A stretch of DNA of 64,000 bases from DATFNI01 sp963787205 (GTDB lineage: Bacteria > Bacteroidota > Rhodothermia > Balneolales > DATFMH01), in NCBI GenBank assembly GCA_963787205.1, contig CAWBCD010000023.1, positions 1 to 64,000 on the forward strand, given 5' to 3'. The notes under the pieces are model-generated. The model made no database searches. It was not told the DNA's origin and saw nothing but the letters and a program-made list of their open reading frames with translations. Position numbers and translations under genes: made by a program. This document shows, one piece after another, positions 29,564-38,534 of this stretch (positions within the stretch are counted from its first letter, which is position 1; every line of letters begins with the position of its first letter).

Positions 29564-32551
29564 TTAAAAGTTTAGGCTTAAACCAAGCATAAACGTGCGG
29601 GGCAATGGATAGATATTACTGTCTATGCCATTAAACACCTCAGGATTTATCCCACTGTATTTGGTGATCACGAATACATTCTGCACGGTTCCGGATATCC
29701 TCGCAGTCATGTTGGAATTCAGGAACTTCTTGAACGTGTACCCTAACGATACGTTGTCAAGACGCAGAAATGATGCGTTTTCTATATAATAGTTCGAGAA
29801 GTACTGAGCATTGTAAAAATTGGTGTTTTTGATGCTCGATACAACATTGCTAAGGTACCCCTGGGAAGCAAGCATTTGATTGTAAAAACCATATGATGAA
29901 GCAACGTTGTTATAGACATAGTTGCCAACATCAGCATGGGCGGAAACTTGCAGATCCCAGTTCTTGTATTGGGCGTTGGTAGAGAATCCAAATGTAACGG
30001 TTGGTGTCGGACTCTTGTAACGAATCAGGTCTTGTGAGTTGATGATACCGTCTCCGTTCTGGTCGACATATACCCCTTCCAGTGGTTTTCCATTTTTATC
30101 GTAAACCTGCTGATATACAAAGAAGGAATTACGAGGATATCCTACGCTATTGATTTGAATGGTATTACCGGTACCCCCGTTGATTCCACCGGTTTGAACA
30201 CCGATATAGTCAGCGCTATTTACATTGGTTAGTTTGGTAATTTTATTCCATTCATGGGTGACGTTGAAGTTGATTTCCCAATAGGCATCATTCGTCACGA
30301 TCGGTTTGCCTGTTATGTTAAATTCAACCCCTCTCAGATCGAGGCTACCGACATTGGTGAGAATCTGGTTGGTAAAGTTGGTTCCAACAGGGACGGGTAT
30401 CACGTTAAGCAGGTTGGTTGTCTTACGAACATATCCGTCAAAGGAACCGGAAATACGGTCATTCAGGAATCCATAATCCAGTCCCAAATCGTAGGTGGTC
30501 GTGGTTTCCCATTTCAGGTTGGGATTATATCCACCCGGACGTAATGTCTGAATAAACTGATTACCGAACTGATAGTCAGCACCACTTGTACTGTACTCGT
30601 ATGTACTCAGATAGGGATAATCGCCCTGGTTGATGCGCTGCTCACCTGTCTGGCCATAGCTCAAGCGAAGTTTCATAGTTGAGATGGCACTGACATTTCT
30701 GAGGAATGGTTCCTGGTCCATTTTCCAGGCTAAAGCCACTGATGGGAATAATCCCCAGCGATTCGACTTCGAGAAGCGCGAGGTACCGTCATCCCGGAGA
30801 GTTGCTGTCAAAAGGTATTTGTCCATCAATGTGTAATTCAAACGGCCAAAGAATGATACGATATAATGCTCGGTGGCATATTCGGTATTATTTCTTACGA
30901 TCAGCGTATCGTTAGTGGCGTAATTGGTTTGATAGTCGGAACCCCGTGAGTAGTGATGCTCCCACGAATAACCACCCGTGAAATTAATCTTGCTCTTAAT
31001 GGAGGAGAGATCTTTGTCGTAGTTGACATAGAAATCGAGCAATTGATTCTCATTCCGCTGGGTATATTTGTTACGATATCCGCTGTTCTGTGGTGTACTG
31101 ATATACCAATAGGCCGCCGTGTTGGGGACCGTGGTCAAGCCTTTTCCAACGTTGGAATAATCGTACCCAACATTCAGGGTAGCATTCAAATCCTTGAAAA
31201 AGGGCAGTGTATAATTCAACTTGGCGTTACCGATCGACCGGTAAACCGTTGAAACATCATGATCTTGGTAAAGATAAGCCATCGGATTTCCAGGAGCGGC
31301 ACCCGGCGAGAATGTTATCGGTTTTCCCTGACTGTTCAACCAGGCGAAGTAACCACCGTAAGGAGAACCTTTTACGAAAACCGGCTGTGTCGGATCGAAG
31401 GTCATGGCAGCTCCGATAGCATTTTGGTTCCCGAAACGGTTCATTACTTTCATCCCTTTCAGATTCACGTTCACTTTTAAATCATTGTTCAGGAACGTGG
31501 GATTCAGAGAAAGGGAACCGGTTAAACGATTCATCTTTGAGGTTCTCAGGATTCCGTTATCACCGGTGAAATCAAATGAAGCTCTGTAAGGGAGGTTTTT
31601 ATAAGCACCCGACAGACTAATGTTCTGATCATTGCTAAATGCCTGACTATATACCTGGTTCTGCCAGTTCGTTGAGGTGCTGCCCAGGTACTGGGTGCCA
31701 GACTGGCCAAACTGGCTCTGTATCGTGCTCTTGAATTCAGATGGAGATAGCACACTGATTTGGTTAGCAACCGTTTGAACAGAAAACTGTCCATTGTAGC
31801 TAACCTTCATGGGTTGTCCCTCACGACCTTTTTTCGTGGTAATGATAATGACCCCGTTCGATGCACGCGAACCGTAAATAGCAGCTGCAGATGCATTTTT
31901 CAATATCGTGATCGATTGAATGTCATTTGGATTGATGGCATTCAGAGGATTCGACATCCCACTGATTGATCCGCCCTGCAGAGGTACGCCGTCGACAACA
32001 TATAACGGGTCGTTACTTGCCGACAGGGATGATCCGCCACGAATCCGGATAGTAGCGCCGCTGCCAGGAGCGCCACTGGTTTGTGTCACTGTTACCCCGG
32101 CCACCTTACCGGTCAGCAACTGTTCAGGGGAAGTAATCACACCTTTATTAAAATCGGATGAACTGACCGTCGAAATGGATCCGGTTTCGTCTGATTTCTT
32201 CACCTCACCATAACCGATGACAACAAGCTGCTGACCCTGAACGGAGACAGCACTCAAGGCAACGTTGATCGTAGATCTGCCTTCGACGGGTATTACCTGG
32301 CTTTTATATCCGATGTAGGAAAAAACCAGGGTATCGGTTGGAGACGCAGCGAGGTTATATTGACCACTATTGTCCGTAGCAGTCCCTGTTGCGGTTCCTT
32401 TAATGAGGATGTTCACCCCGGGCATTGTTTGACCGGAAGCGGCATCTGTCACTTTTCCCTTGATCTCAGATTTCTGTGCAAGGGCGGTTGTCCCATATAG
32501 CAGCAGAAAGATCAAGCCCAATAACGTTTTGAAATGGTTTTTATGTATCAT
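29564..32551 (-). CDS. susC: SusC/RagA-family TonB-linked outer-membrane transporter
   Basis: This importer of oligosaccharides works with SusD. The signal peptide precedes a CarboxypepD_reg-like domain (KGKVTDAASGQTMPGVNILIKG). The SusC plug signature is visible near residues 120-220 (SPEQLLTGKVAGVTVTQTSG, IRIRGGSSLSASNDPLYVVDG, ITILKNASAAAIYGSRASNG). The barrel ends in FMLGLSLNF. The length of 995 aa fits the family. It is the first gene of susC-susD-susE. A candidate promoter with a perfect LacI-type operator in its spacer lies about 380 bp upstream. Confidence 0.96.
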   Translation of the reverse strand: MIHKNHFKTLLGLIFLLLYGTTALAQKSEIKGKVTDAASGQTMPGVNILIKGTATGTATDNSGQYNLAASPTDTLVFSYIGYKSQVIPVEGRSTINVALSAVSVQGQQLVVIGYGEVKKSDETGSISTVSSSDFNKGVITSPEQLLTGKVAGVTVTQTSGAPGSGATIRIRGGSSLSASNDPLYVVDGVPLQGGSISGMSNPLNAINPNDIQSITILKNASAAAIYGSRASNGVIIITTKKGREGQPMKVSYNGQFSVQTVANQISVLSPSEFKSTIQSQFGQSGTQYLGSTSTNWQNQVYSQAFSNDQNISLSGAYKNLPYRASFDFTGDNGILRTSKMNRLTGSLSLNPTFLNNDLKVNVNLKGMKVMNRFGNQNAIGAAMTFDPTQPVFVKGSPYGGYFAWLNSQGKPITFSPGAAPGNPMAYLYQDHDVSTVYRSIGNAKLNYTLPFFKDLNATLNVGYDYSNVGKGLTTVPNTAAYWYISTPQNSGYRNKYTQRNENQLLDFYVNYDKDLSSIKSKINFTGGYSWEHHYSRGSDYQTNYATNDTLIVRNNTEYATEHYIVSFFGRLNYTLMDKYLLTATLRDDGTSRFSKSNRWGLFPSVALAWKMDQEPFLRNVSAISTMKLRLSYGQTGEQRINQGDYPYLSTYEYSTSGADYQFGNQFIQTLRPGGYNPNLKWETTTTYDLGLDYGFLNDRISGSFDGYVRKTTNLLNVIPVPVGTNFTNQILTNVGSLDLRGVEFNITGKPIVTNDAYWEINFNVTHEWNKITKLTNVNSADYIGVQTGGINGGTGNTIQINSVGYPRNSFFVYQQVYDKNGKPLEGVYVDQNGDGIINSQDLIRYKSPTPTVTFGFSTNAQYKNWDLQVSAHADVGNYVYNNVASSYGFYNQMLASQGYLSNVVSSIKNTNFYNAQYFSNYYIENASFLRLDNVSLGYTFKKFLNSNMTARISGTVQNVFVITKYSGINPEVFNGIDSNIYPLPRTFMLGLSLNF

Positions 32552-32927
32552 ATTTCACGTGGTTTAATGAATCGAGTATCATGACACAGGACAAATGAAA
32601 GACAGACTCGCATTGCCATCCGCTATCTTTTCCAGGTTATGAAACCGCTTCGTTTTTCATTCTCAAACGATCTCAGAAGACATGCCTTTCACGACAAGAC
32701 AAAGTCTGCATTCAAAAAGCACAACAACTTCATGGATAACTTGTTATTAAAGCCCTTACAATTAGAGTCCTAAAAAAATATCATCTTTCAGCTTGATTTA
32801 TCATTCTAGCCAATCTGAAGCTTACTTTGATTCTACTTATGATACTTATAATCAATATGTTAAAAACAAAACACTTGATCGACATCCCATAAGAATCTTT
32901 CAGAATCCGACTTTACAGGGCACGCCT

Positions 32928-32956
32928 AAAATAATGTAAGCGCTTACATTTGTCAA
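32928..32956 (-). promoter_or_regulatory. Candidate susC promoter containing a LacI operator
   Basis: On the minus strand TTGACA (32956-32951) and TATTTT (32933-32928) are separated by exactly 17 bp. The spacer is occupied by the operator palindrome. This arrangement predicts repression by LacI in the absence of sugar. The start site would be near 32921. Confidence 0.65.
32933..32950. promoter_or_regulatory. Perfect 18-bp LacI-type operator upstream of susC
   Basis: AATGTAAGCGCTTACATT is a perfect palindrome with the LacI/MalR-type core TAAGC|GCTTA. It is the best match in the window. Sites O1-O3 upstream of the parvulin operon share its core. Confidence 0.85.
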
Positions 32957-33167
32957 GAATAAAAATTCAAAAACGTGACTCTGGGATATTAAAAGATTTA
33001 CCACTGATTCAGACGCTAAAGATCAGTATAGCACAAGACGATAATGCAATTAAAATTCGATAGGAATGGATTTAGTACAAGTCCATCTTGTGCATCTGCC
33101 TTCAGGGAATTTGACTCCCAGGCTGAGATCACCGATCAACAATATCACTGGTTATTATTAAATACCC

Positions 33168-34721
33168 ATGAGACTCTCACTTCGCCTGCAAATCATATTG
33201 CTCTTAACAGTCATTGGCGTGATGACCGCCATCTTCATGGCCATTTATTTTCCCTATAACGCCCGTGAAATGGGAACTCAAATCCTTTCCACCTCGTCGA
33301 AACAAACAGCCGAGGTGCTTGCCCAGGAACTTTCGATAGGATTGGAAACACGCATCCTGGATAATGGTGAGAGTATCCGTGAATTGCTTCATCCCTTCGA
33401 CAATAATACCCTGGATGACGGGGTGGGTGCTGCCACAGTATTTGACGAAAGCGGCAACTATTTATACGGGGTTGGTCCGAATAACCAAAAACTGGCGGTT
33501 CCTTCAATACCGGACAATACCATCAGGGATCTCACCAACAACATGATCACATACACCGTCCCTATCTATAAGAAGGTAGAAAACGGCAAGACCAGAACGG
33601 CAATTGGAGCCCTCAAAATACAATTCACAACCCTCTGGTTAAGGGAGAATGCTCATCATCTGTTACTGGTTACACTCTATGCCTCCTTTTTTGCGATGAT
33701 TCTGTTTACGTTCATCGGTTATGCTTACGGAACAAGGATCTATAAACCCATTCAGAAAACAATCGCACATCTGATTCATGTTTCAGGCAGCATGAGTGAG
33801 GCGTCGATGCAACTCTCCGCTTCAAGCGAAGAGATGGCCGAGGGGGCTTCTCAGCAGGCATCCTCCCTTGAAGAGACCTCCGCATCCATCGAAGAACTGA
33901 GCTCCATGACGCGCCAGAATGCAGAAACGTCCAAAGAAGCCAACAAACTGGCCGCCCAAAATAAGCAGGCTTCAGAGGAAGGTAATGCGGCCATGATGCA
34001 ACTTCGGGCGGCTATGAATCAGCTGAAAGTATCCACTGACGAGACATCCAAGATCATAAAAGCCATTGACGAGATTGCGTTCCAGACAAACCTGCTCGCT
34101 CTGAATGCGGCCGTTGAAGCCGCCCGCGCCGGGGATGCCGGACTAGGATTTGCCGTGGTCGCCGAGGAAGTCCGCCGGCTGGCTCTCAAGACATCCGAGG
34201 CAGCCAAGGAGACGGAATCCATTATTGAAGAGAAGAAACACGCCACCGATGAAGGTGTGAATCTTGTAGAAGACGCGGCAAACATGCTCGAAGATATCAC
34301 CCAGAAGTCGGTACGCGTAAGTGAGCTTATATCCGAGATCTCAACAGCATCCTTTGAGCAGTCCCAGGGATTGGATCAGATAAGCAAAGCAATGAACAGC
34401 GTCGACTCGGTGACCCAGAAAAATGCCGCCGGCGCTGAACAAAATGCTTCTGCTGCTGCTAATTTGAAGAGTGAAGCCCACCAGATGAAAAAAATAGTTC
34501 AAACTCTCTCAAGTCTTGTGGCCACTCAGGTTCATAATAAAAAAGAAGAAAAACCGGATTCCGGTCAAAAAAGAGAACGAATTCCTGGAAGACGATACTT
34601 TTCAATGGCCCTCGTTCAGAGACAGAAAAAGAGAACAATCAATAAACAGGGACTCCCACCTGGAAAACGACCGGGAAGTACACGCCTATCTCGAAAACTT
34701 CTATGCTGGCTTGCAGGATGA
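33168..34721 (+). CDS. Methyl-accepting chemotaxis protein (probable frameshift near its C-terminus)
   Basis: This is a transmembrane chemoreceptor. A first membrane helix (about residues 8-28) and a periplasmic sensor of about 130 residues precede a second helix (about 165-190). The long coiled-coil signalling domain has the hairpin tip IDEIAFQTNLLALNAAVEAA and AGLGFAVVAEEVRRLALKTS. No clear full HAMP domain is seen between helix 2 and the coiled coil. The frame ends in a basic, low-quality tail after about residue 465 (GRRYFSMALVQRQKKRTINKQ). The +1 frame from the same spot encodes a well-formed acidic tail to 34797. The signalling domain itself is intact. No che genes are adjacent. Confidence 0.9.
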   Translation: MRLSLRLQIILLLTVIGVMTAIFMAIYFPYNAREMGTQILSTSSKQTAEVLAQELSIGLETRILDNGESIRELLHPFDNNTLDDGVGAATVFDESGNYLYGVGPNNQKLAVPSIPDNTIRDLTNNMITYTVPIYKKVENGKTRTAIGALKIQFTTLWLRENAHHLLLVTLYASFFAMILFTFIGYAYGTRIYKPIQKTIAHLIHVSGSMSEASMQLSASSEEMAEGASQQASSLEETSASIEELSSMTRQNAETSKEANKLAAQNKQASEEGNAAMMQLRAAMNQLKVSTDETSKIIKAIDEIAFQTNLLALNAAVEAARAGDAGLGFAVVAEEVRRLALKTSEAAKETESIIEEKKHATDEGVNLVEDAANMLEDITQKSVRVSELISEISTASFEQSQGLDQISKAMNSVDSVTQKNAAGAEQNASAAANLKSEAHQMKKIVQTLSSLVATQVHNKKEEKPDSGQKRERIPGRRYFSMALVQRQKKRTINKQGLPPGKRPGSTRLSRKLLCWLAG

Positions 34722-34797
34722 AAAAAATCCCACGAATGGAAAGCCCAATCCGTCGAAGATTATTCCTATGGACGACGATTTTGAAGATTTTGAGTAG
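34567..34797 (+). other. Displaced C-terminal tail of the chemoreceptor in the +1 frame
   Basis: From the A6 run at 34567-34572, dropping one A joins the chemoreceptor to a frame reading KKENEFLEDDTFQWPSF and ending DDDFEDFE before TAG at 34795-34797. This frame uses acidic, hydrophilic codons like a natural receptor tail, unlike the annotated tail. A sequencing error, a true mutation or slippage in the run are all possible. Confidence 0.65.
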
Positions 34798-34857
34798 TAT
34801 TGATATCCCTGAAAATCGGACTCCCCAGTTATCTACACTTTCGCTTTTTACCCGAAG

Positions 34858-36237
34858 CTACAAGATTTCGTGCAGGTTTAGTTCCTGAAGTAATTTTGCC
34901 AGTTCATAAACAGGCCGTTTATCCAGGGTTTTTATGACTGTCTGGAGCCTTTCCCGATCTGGCTCGGCTATCTTATTATATGTAAGATGTGAAAACTTGT
35001 CTACAACGGCGTCCCACTTTGCCGGCCGCGTGGTGAATCCTTCATAATCACTTTTCTCAGCAGAATAGGATTTGCCGTCTTTGGTCGTGATTGTAAGTCT
35101 TATGGGCATTTCCCCGGGAAATCTTTTTGACAAATCGTCCGATTCACGCACATGAACCTTTCGTAACAGTTGCTGAATGTCGGAGGACATAATCCGTTCT
35201 TTCCGGTATTGTTCCGGCATAATACGCCCATCCAGAAGCGCTGCGGCAATCATGTAATGAAGACTATGATCGGCTTCTTCTTTGCGGGTCACTTTGGTCT
35301 TGTCACCTTCTTCCCCTCCCCCAATGATATTATATGCGACACCGAAGGTCTCCAGGTCAACGCGTTCCACTTCGGCGGCATCGATGTCGTGCTCGTCTCT
35401 CAGATCCATGACACCTTCCAGGGTCGACTGCGAATGGATTTCGGCATTAAATTTCTTGGTGATGGTATTGGTTACCTTCTCCAGATTCTCATTCTCCCAG
35501 TCTATTTCAAAGCGCCCTGAGATGCTGTCCATAAATCCCTTATTTCCCTCAAAAACTTGTCGCGGACCGGTAATCCCCTGTTTGGCCAGGAAGGCAGCAT
35601 GAACTCCGCAAAAAGCAGCATTGGGATAGGCCATCCCCTTCCAGTGCGATAACGCGCCCGTACGAGTGACTCTTAAGGCATTAAAAGCCGTACCTGCGAT
35701 AGCGATGGCATTTATCAGTTGCTCTTCATCAAAATGCATAACTTTCCCGACGGCGGCCGCCACGGCATACATACCCTGCACGGTATGATCAAATCCTTTA
35801 TCACGTACCGGCGCGACATCCGAGAGGCGGCACTGCACCTGATAAGCAATAGCCAGAGCCGTCAAAAAATCCTTCCCGGGGACATCCGCATATTCTGCTA
35901 CCGCCAGTACCGCAGCAATATTATCGCTGGGATGACAGGTTTCGCCCGGTGCCAGATAACTGTCGTTGAAATCAAGATAACGGACCAGGAATCCGTTGTA
36001 GAGAGCAGCCCGGTCGACAGAAGAACGCCCACCGCCAATCAGACCGGCATGTGGGTTGCCTCCCATTTCATCGATATATCTGTGCAACATATGCACCGGG
36101 GCACTCCCACTCGCTCCAATCGCACAGGCTATCGCATCCAGGATTCTGATTTTCAGCGTCTCCACGGCTAAACCGGACAGGTGTTCGTACCGTGCTTTTT
36201 GGACAAATCGTACAAGGTCTTCAACCATTGTGCTCAT
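34858..36237 (-). CDS. MmgE/PrpD family protein (2-methylcitrate dehydratase-like)
   Basis: This 459-aa protein has the MmgE/PrpD fold. Characteristic phrases are RILDAIACAIGASGSAPVHML, NGFLVRYLDFNDSYL, CHPSDNIAAVLAVAEY, AVAAAVGKVM and KGMAYPNAAFCGVHAAFLA. The family includes 2-methylcitrate dehydratase and cis-aconitate decarboxylase, but most members have untested substrates. No prpB or prpC neighbours are visible, so a role in propionate degradation cannot be assumed. A strong terminator lies on its own strand upstream, at 36380-36403. Confidence 0.9.
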   Translation of the reverse strand: MSTMVEDLVRFVQKARYEHLSGLAVETLKIRILDAIACAIGASGSAPVHMLHRYIDEMGGNPHAGLIGGGRSSVDRAALYNGFLVRYLDFNDSYLAPGETCHPSDNIAAVLAVAEYADVPGKDFLTALAIAYQVQCRLSDVAPVRDKGFDHTVQGMYAVAAAVGKVMHFDEEQLINAIAIAGTAFNALRVTRTGALSHWKGMAYPNAAFCGVHAAFLAKQGITGPRQVFEGNKGFMDSISGRFEIDWENENLEKVTNTITKKFNAEIHSQSTLEGVMDLRDEHDIDAAEVERVDLETFGVAYNIIGGGEEGDKTKVTRKEEADHSLHYMIAAALLDGRIMPEQYRKERIMSSDIQQLLRKVHVRESDDLSKRFPGEMPIRLTITTKDGKSYSAEKSDYEGFTTRPAKWDAVVDKFSHLTYNKIAEPDRERLQTVIKTLDKRPVYELAKLLQELNLHEIL

Positions 36238-36374
36238 AATGCCTAACTCCTGATTTGCGACTTTAAAATCATTCTTGTCAAAACAAAGAAGTCCTTAATC
36301 CTGCTAACGGAGCCGCGTTCTTATCTGTTCCTATATCTGTGAGATAATGGCTATTTTTTTAGAATGAAAGAAAC

Positions 36375-36403
36375 AAAAAAGCCGGAGTGCTTTTACCCCG
36401 GCT
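36375..36403 (-). terminator. Orphan terminator upstream of the prpD-like gene
   Basis: On the minus strand AGCCGGGGT pairs with ACTCCGGCT (one G-U) around a 6-nt loop and is followed by T6. It is a textbook intrinsic terminator. No minus-strand gene ends nearby, the next one upstream being ppa at 37060. It may be an attenuator in the prpD leader or the end of a small unseen transcript. Confidence 0.75.
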
Positions 36404-36494
36404 CTGTTCCGATAAATTAAGCTATACCCACTCACCACAGGTCTAATTTTTTTCAGTTTTCTTCGTTAATATTTACATTACAGCTAATCATAAA

Positions 36495-36737
36495 ATGTTT
36501 TCTATGATTACTGATTTTAAAGAAATTGAAAAATCCGCCCTGAGTCTTGATCGCAAGAGTAAGGCTCGGTTGGTTGAAAAATTACTCCAAAGTATAAGGG
36601 CTAATATAGATTTGGAGATAGAGCAGGCCTGGATTGAAGAAGTGGAAAAGAGAGAAGAATCCCTTAAATCCGGAGAGGCTTCTTTACATTCTTCGGAGGA
36701 GGTCATCAAGCAGGCAAGAGAGCTTCTGCGTAATTAG
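36495..36737 (+). CDS. Addiction-module antitoxin-like protein (partner of ParE-type toxin)
   Basis: This 80-aa protein is of the 'addiction module component' type: DFKEIEKSALSLDRKSKARLVEKLLQSI, then EIEQAWIEEVEKREESLKSGEASLHSSEEVIKQARELL. The family normally pairs with a RelE/ParE toxin encoded directly downstream. Here only the C-terminal half of such a toxin follows (36738-36911). The antitoxin is probably an orphan relic, although its own frame is intact. Confidence 0.85.
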   Translation: MFSMITDFKEIEKSALSLDRKSKARLVEKLLQSIRANIDLEIEQAWIEEVEKREESLKSGEASLHSSEEVIKQARELLRN

Positions 36738-36911
36738 AGATTATTGAATAACTATCCGAACTCCGGTACAAAAATTACCAAATCTAAAAGACGGTTTTTG
36801 GTTTCCCGTTTTCCATATGGAGTAATTTATTCCGTTAAAGCGAACCAGATCATAATATTTGCGATAATGGACTTAAGAAGAAAACCGGATTATTGGAAAT
36901 CAAGAACCTGA
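36738..36911 (+). pseudogene. Truncated RelE/ParE-family toxin (C-terminal half only)
   Basis: Directly after the antitoxin stop, in the same frame, 57 codons read NNYPNSGTKITKSKRRFLVS, then RFPYGVIYSVKANQIIIFAI and MDLRRKPDYWKSRT before TGA. This matches the C-terminal half of ParE-type toxins (NP..G...RRF...FPY.I.Y.V....I.I.A..H..R.P.YW..R). The N-terminal ~40 residues and a start codon are missing, so the toxin is inactive by deletion. Confidence 0.8.
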
Positions 36912-37059
36912 ATCGGTGGGCATCAAGCGCATCTAGGAGACTAAGCCGGTCGGACATAAATTCGGTATCTGGCTTGTGCTCAGGCTTTTAGCTACATTGA
37001 CAAGCGTTGCCTGTATCTTAGCCCCTTATGCGCAGGGTCGTTATACAGTGGATTTTTGA

Positions 37060-37608
37060 TCAAACCCTTTCTGTAAATTTGACTTGATAATCGTTGATAG
37101 CTTCGCTGACAATTCCCATAGCCGTCCCTTTATCCTGGAAATCTTCAACAACCACTTCTTTGTGTTCCAGTCGCTTGTATTCCTCAAAAAAATGTGCGAT
37201 TTCATCAAAAAAACTTTGAGGCATTTCGTTTATCTCGTTGATATAATTCACACTCGTATCATCGTCCGCCACGGCAATAATCTTGTCGTCGCTTTCCCCC
37301 TGATCCAGCATTCGCATCACCCCAATCACTTTTGCCGATAGCAGGCAGAGCGGCTGCACTGCAATTTGGGACAATACCAGGATATCCAGTGGGTCACCGT
37401 CTTTCCCATAGGTTTGAGGAATAAATCCGTAATTGGCAGGATAATAGACTGATGAATAGATTACACGATCGAGTTTGAGCAAACCACTCGGCTTGTCCAG
37501 TTCGTATTTGGCCCGTGAACTTTTGGGAATTTCAATAATACCATTTACAATCTCGGGTGCTCTGTCACCCGGTGTTACGTCATGCCAGGGATGCGCAGGA
37601 TGTGCCAT
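37060..37608 (-). CDS. ppa: Inorganic pyrophosphatase (family I)
   Basis: This soluble enzyme hydrolyses pyrophosphate to two phosphates. The signature DGDPLDILVL (about residues 70-79) carries the metal-binding aspartates. YYPANYGFIPQTYG and ARVIGVMRMLDQGESDDKIIAV-like sequence (here AKVIGVMRMLDQGE) are typical of family I. The length of 182 aa is normal. Fluoride is a known inhibitor of this enzyme class. The gene lies 185 bp after a riboswitch-controlled 152-aa gene in a fluoride-response cluster. No separate riboswitch is seen in that 185-bp gap, so it may be co-transcribed or have its own promoter. Confidence 0.95.
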   Translation of the reverse strand: MAHPAHPWHDVTPGDRAPEIVNGIIEIPKSSRAKYELDKPSGLLKLDRVIYSSVYYPANYGFIPQTYGKDGDPLDILVLSQIAVQPLCLLSAKVIGVMRMLDQGESDDKIIAVADDDTSVNYINEINEMPQSFFDEIAHFFEEYKRLEHKEVVVEDFQDKGTAMGIVSEAINDYQVKFTERV

Positions 37609-37793
37609 TCGTTATTTTCTTTGCTTTAGTTAATAATTGCGTACGTGTTTATTAATTTTTGTAGTGAATCCACTTCACCCGCTTTTAATTAATGCTTCCA
37701 CAACGGATTCAAAGCTACTGATATTCTGCCATATTCCACAATCTTGTCGGCAGCAGTGGGATTGTCAGAAAAAGACGGTCGATAATATGCTGG

Positions 37794-38252
37794 CTATCTT
37801 TCTGTAAACAGCTTGATTATCGTGCCGTTTGTTTCTTCCATTTTATTAATAAAATCATCCAATCTCTCCCTAACCGCCGGATCAAGTTCGCCATAACCGC
37901 GTAGTTGCTTGCTGTAGGAATTTTCGAGATCCTCCCAGGTTTTGTAAGATTGTGCCCGAAAATGCTGTCGAAGCGACTTGGGAGATCGTTCAAGATTAAA
38001 TGTTTGGCTGAATGAGTCCAGCAAATCAGATAGCTTCGCCAGACAATTGATCAGGATCTGCTTCTCTTCAGGTTCGACATCATCTTCAAACGATAATGGA
38101 ATGATATTCGGAAATTCATCTCTGTATTTCGACAGCAGCAAATAACTGAAATAATCTGTGATCCTGCGCTCCAGAATCATCTTAGTCGCCCGATATACAC
38201 GATGTTGAATTTCTGGTAACTCTATAGAACTTTCGCTTCTACTATTCTTCAT
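37794..38252 (-). CDS. Unrecognised 152-aa protein under a fluoride riboswitch
   Basis: I do not recognise this protein. It has no signal peptide or membrane segment and looks mainly alpha-helical and charged (RATKMILERRITDYFSYLLL, INCLAKLSDLLDSFSQTFNL, AVRERLDDFINKMEETNG). A well-formed fluoride riboswitch lies 53 nt upstream on the same strand, so expression is expected to rise with fluoride. It is followed by pyrophosphatase and preceded by the crcB-DUF190 pair, so a role in fluoride tolerance or repair of fluoride damage is inferred from position only. The start at 38252 is the first ATG after the riboswitch in this frame. Confidence 0.8.
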   Translation of the reverse strand: MKNSRSESSIELPEIQHRVYRATKMILERRITDYFSYLLLSKYRDEFPNIIPLSFEDDVEPEEKQILINCLAKLSDLLDSFSQTFNLERSPKSLRQHFRAQSYKTWEDLENSYSKQLRGYGELDPAVRERLDDFINKMEETNGTIIKLFTER

Positions 38253-38277
38253 CTTTGACAGATATTTGTATTAGAAG

Positions 38278-38355
38278 AACTCCTGCCAATGCAGAGGATA
38301 CACAAGTAGGAGTTATCAGCCGTCAGACAGGCTGTTCTTGGTGAACTCCATCACC
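38278..38355 (-). ncRNA. Fluoride riboswitch (crcB motif) upstream of the 152-aa gene
   Basis: The aptamer core is 38355-38306. GGTGATGGAGTTCACC forms P1 with its loop, followed by AAGAA. The stem CAGCC/GGCTG comes next, then ATAACTCCTAC. Loop bases GGAGTT are complementary to the 3' strand AACTCC, as expected for the long-range pairing of this class. Downstream, AGGAGTT (38284-38278) can pair with the same AACTCCT, giving a plausible competing expression-platform helix. Confidence 0.92.
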
Positions 38356-38534
38356 GCAGCATTATACAAAAAAGATCGATACGGGTATAGGTAGTCGGCG
38401 GATAATCAATTGAAATGTATTCTTAGTCTTTAAAGCCGATTTAACAGCCTACACTGGCTTTGTAATACGGCATGAGCTTAGTTCCCATTCCAATCAACAC
38501 CAAGGATGACTCATCCGGTGTCGATGAGTATTTC

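Larger units (their letters stand above)
32552..33167. other. Divergent intergenic region between susC and the chemoreceptor gene
   Basis: No gene is visible. It contains the operator-promoter pair for susC at 32928-32956. The implied susC leader is about 370 nt and rich in A/T. No recognised riboswitch is visible in it. The promoter of the plus-strand chemoreceptor was not identified. Confidence 0.5.

Noticed and set aside
36488..36709. Minus-strand open frame opposite the antitoxin
   Set aside because: It is the antisense shadow of a recognisable antitoxin and has no match of its own.
37609..37793. Third fluoride riboswitch before ppa
   Set aside because: No GGNGATGG or CTCCTAC-type core is present in the gap, so ppa has no private aptamer.
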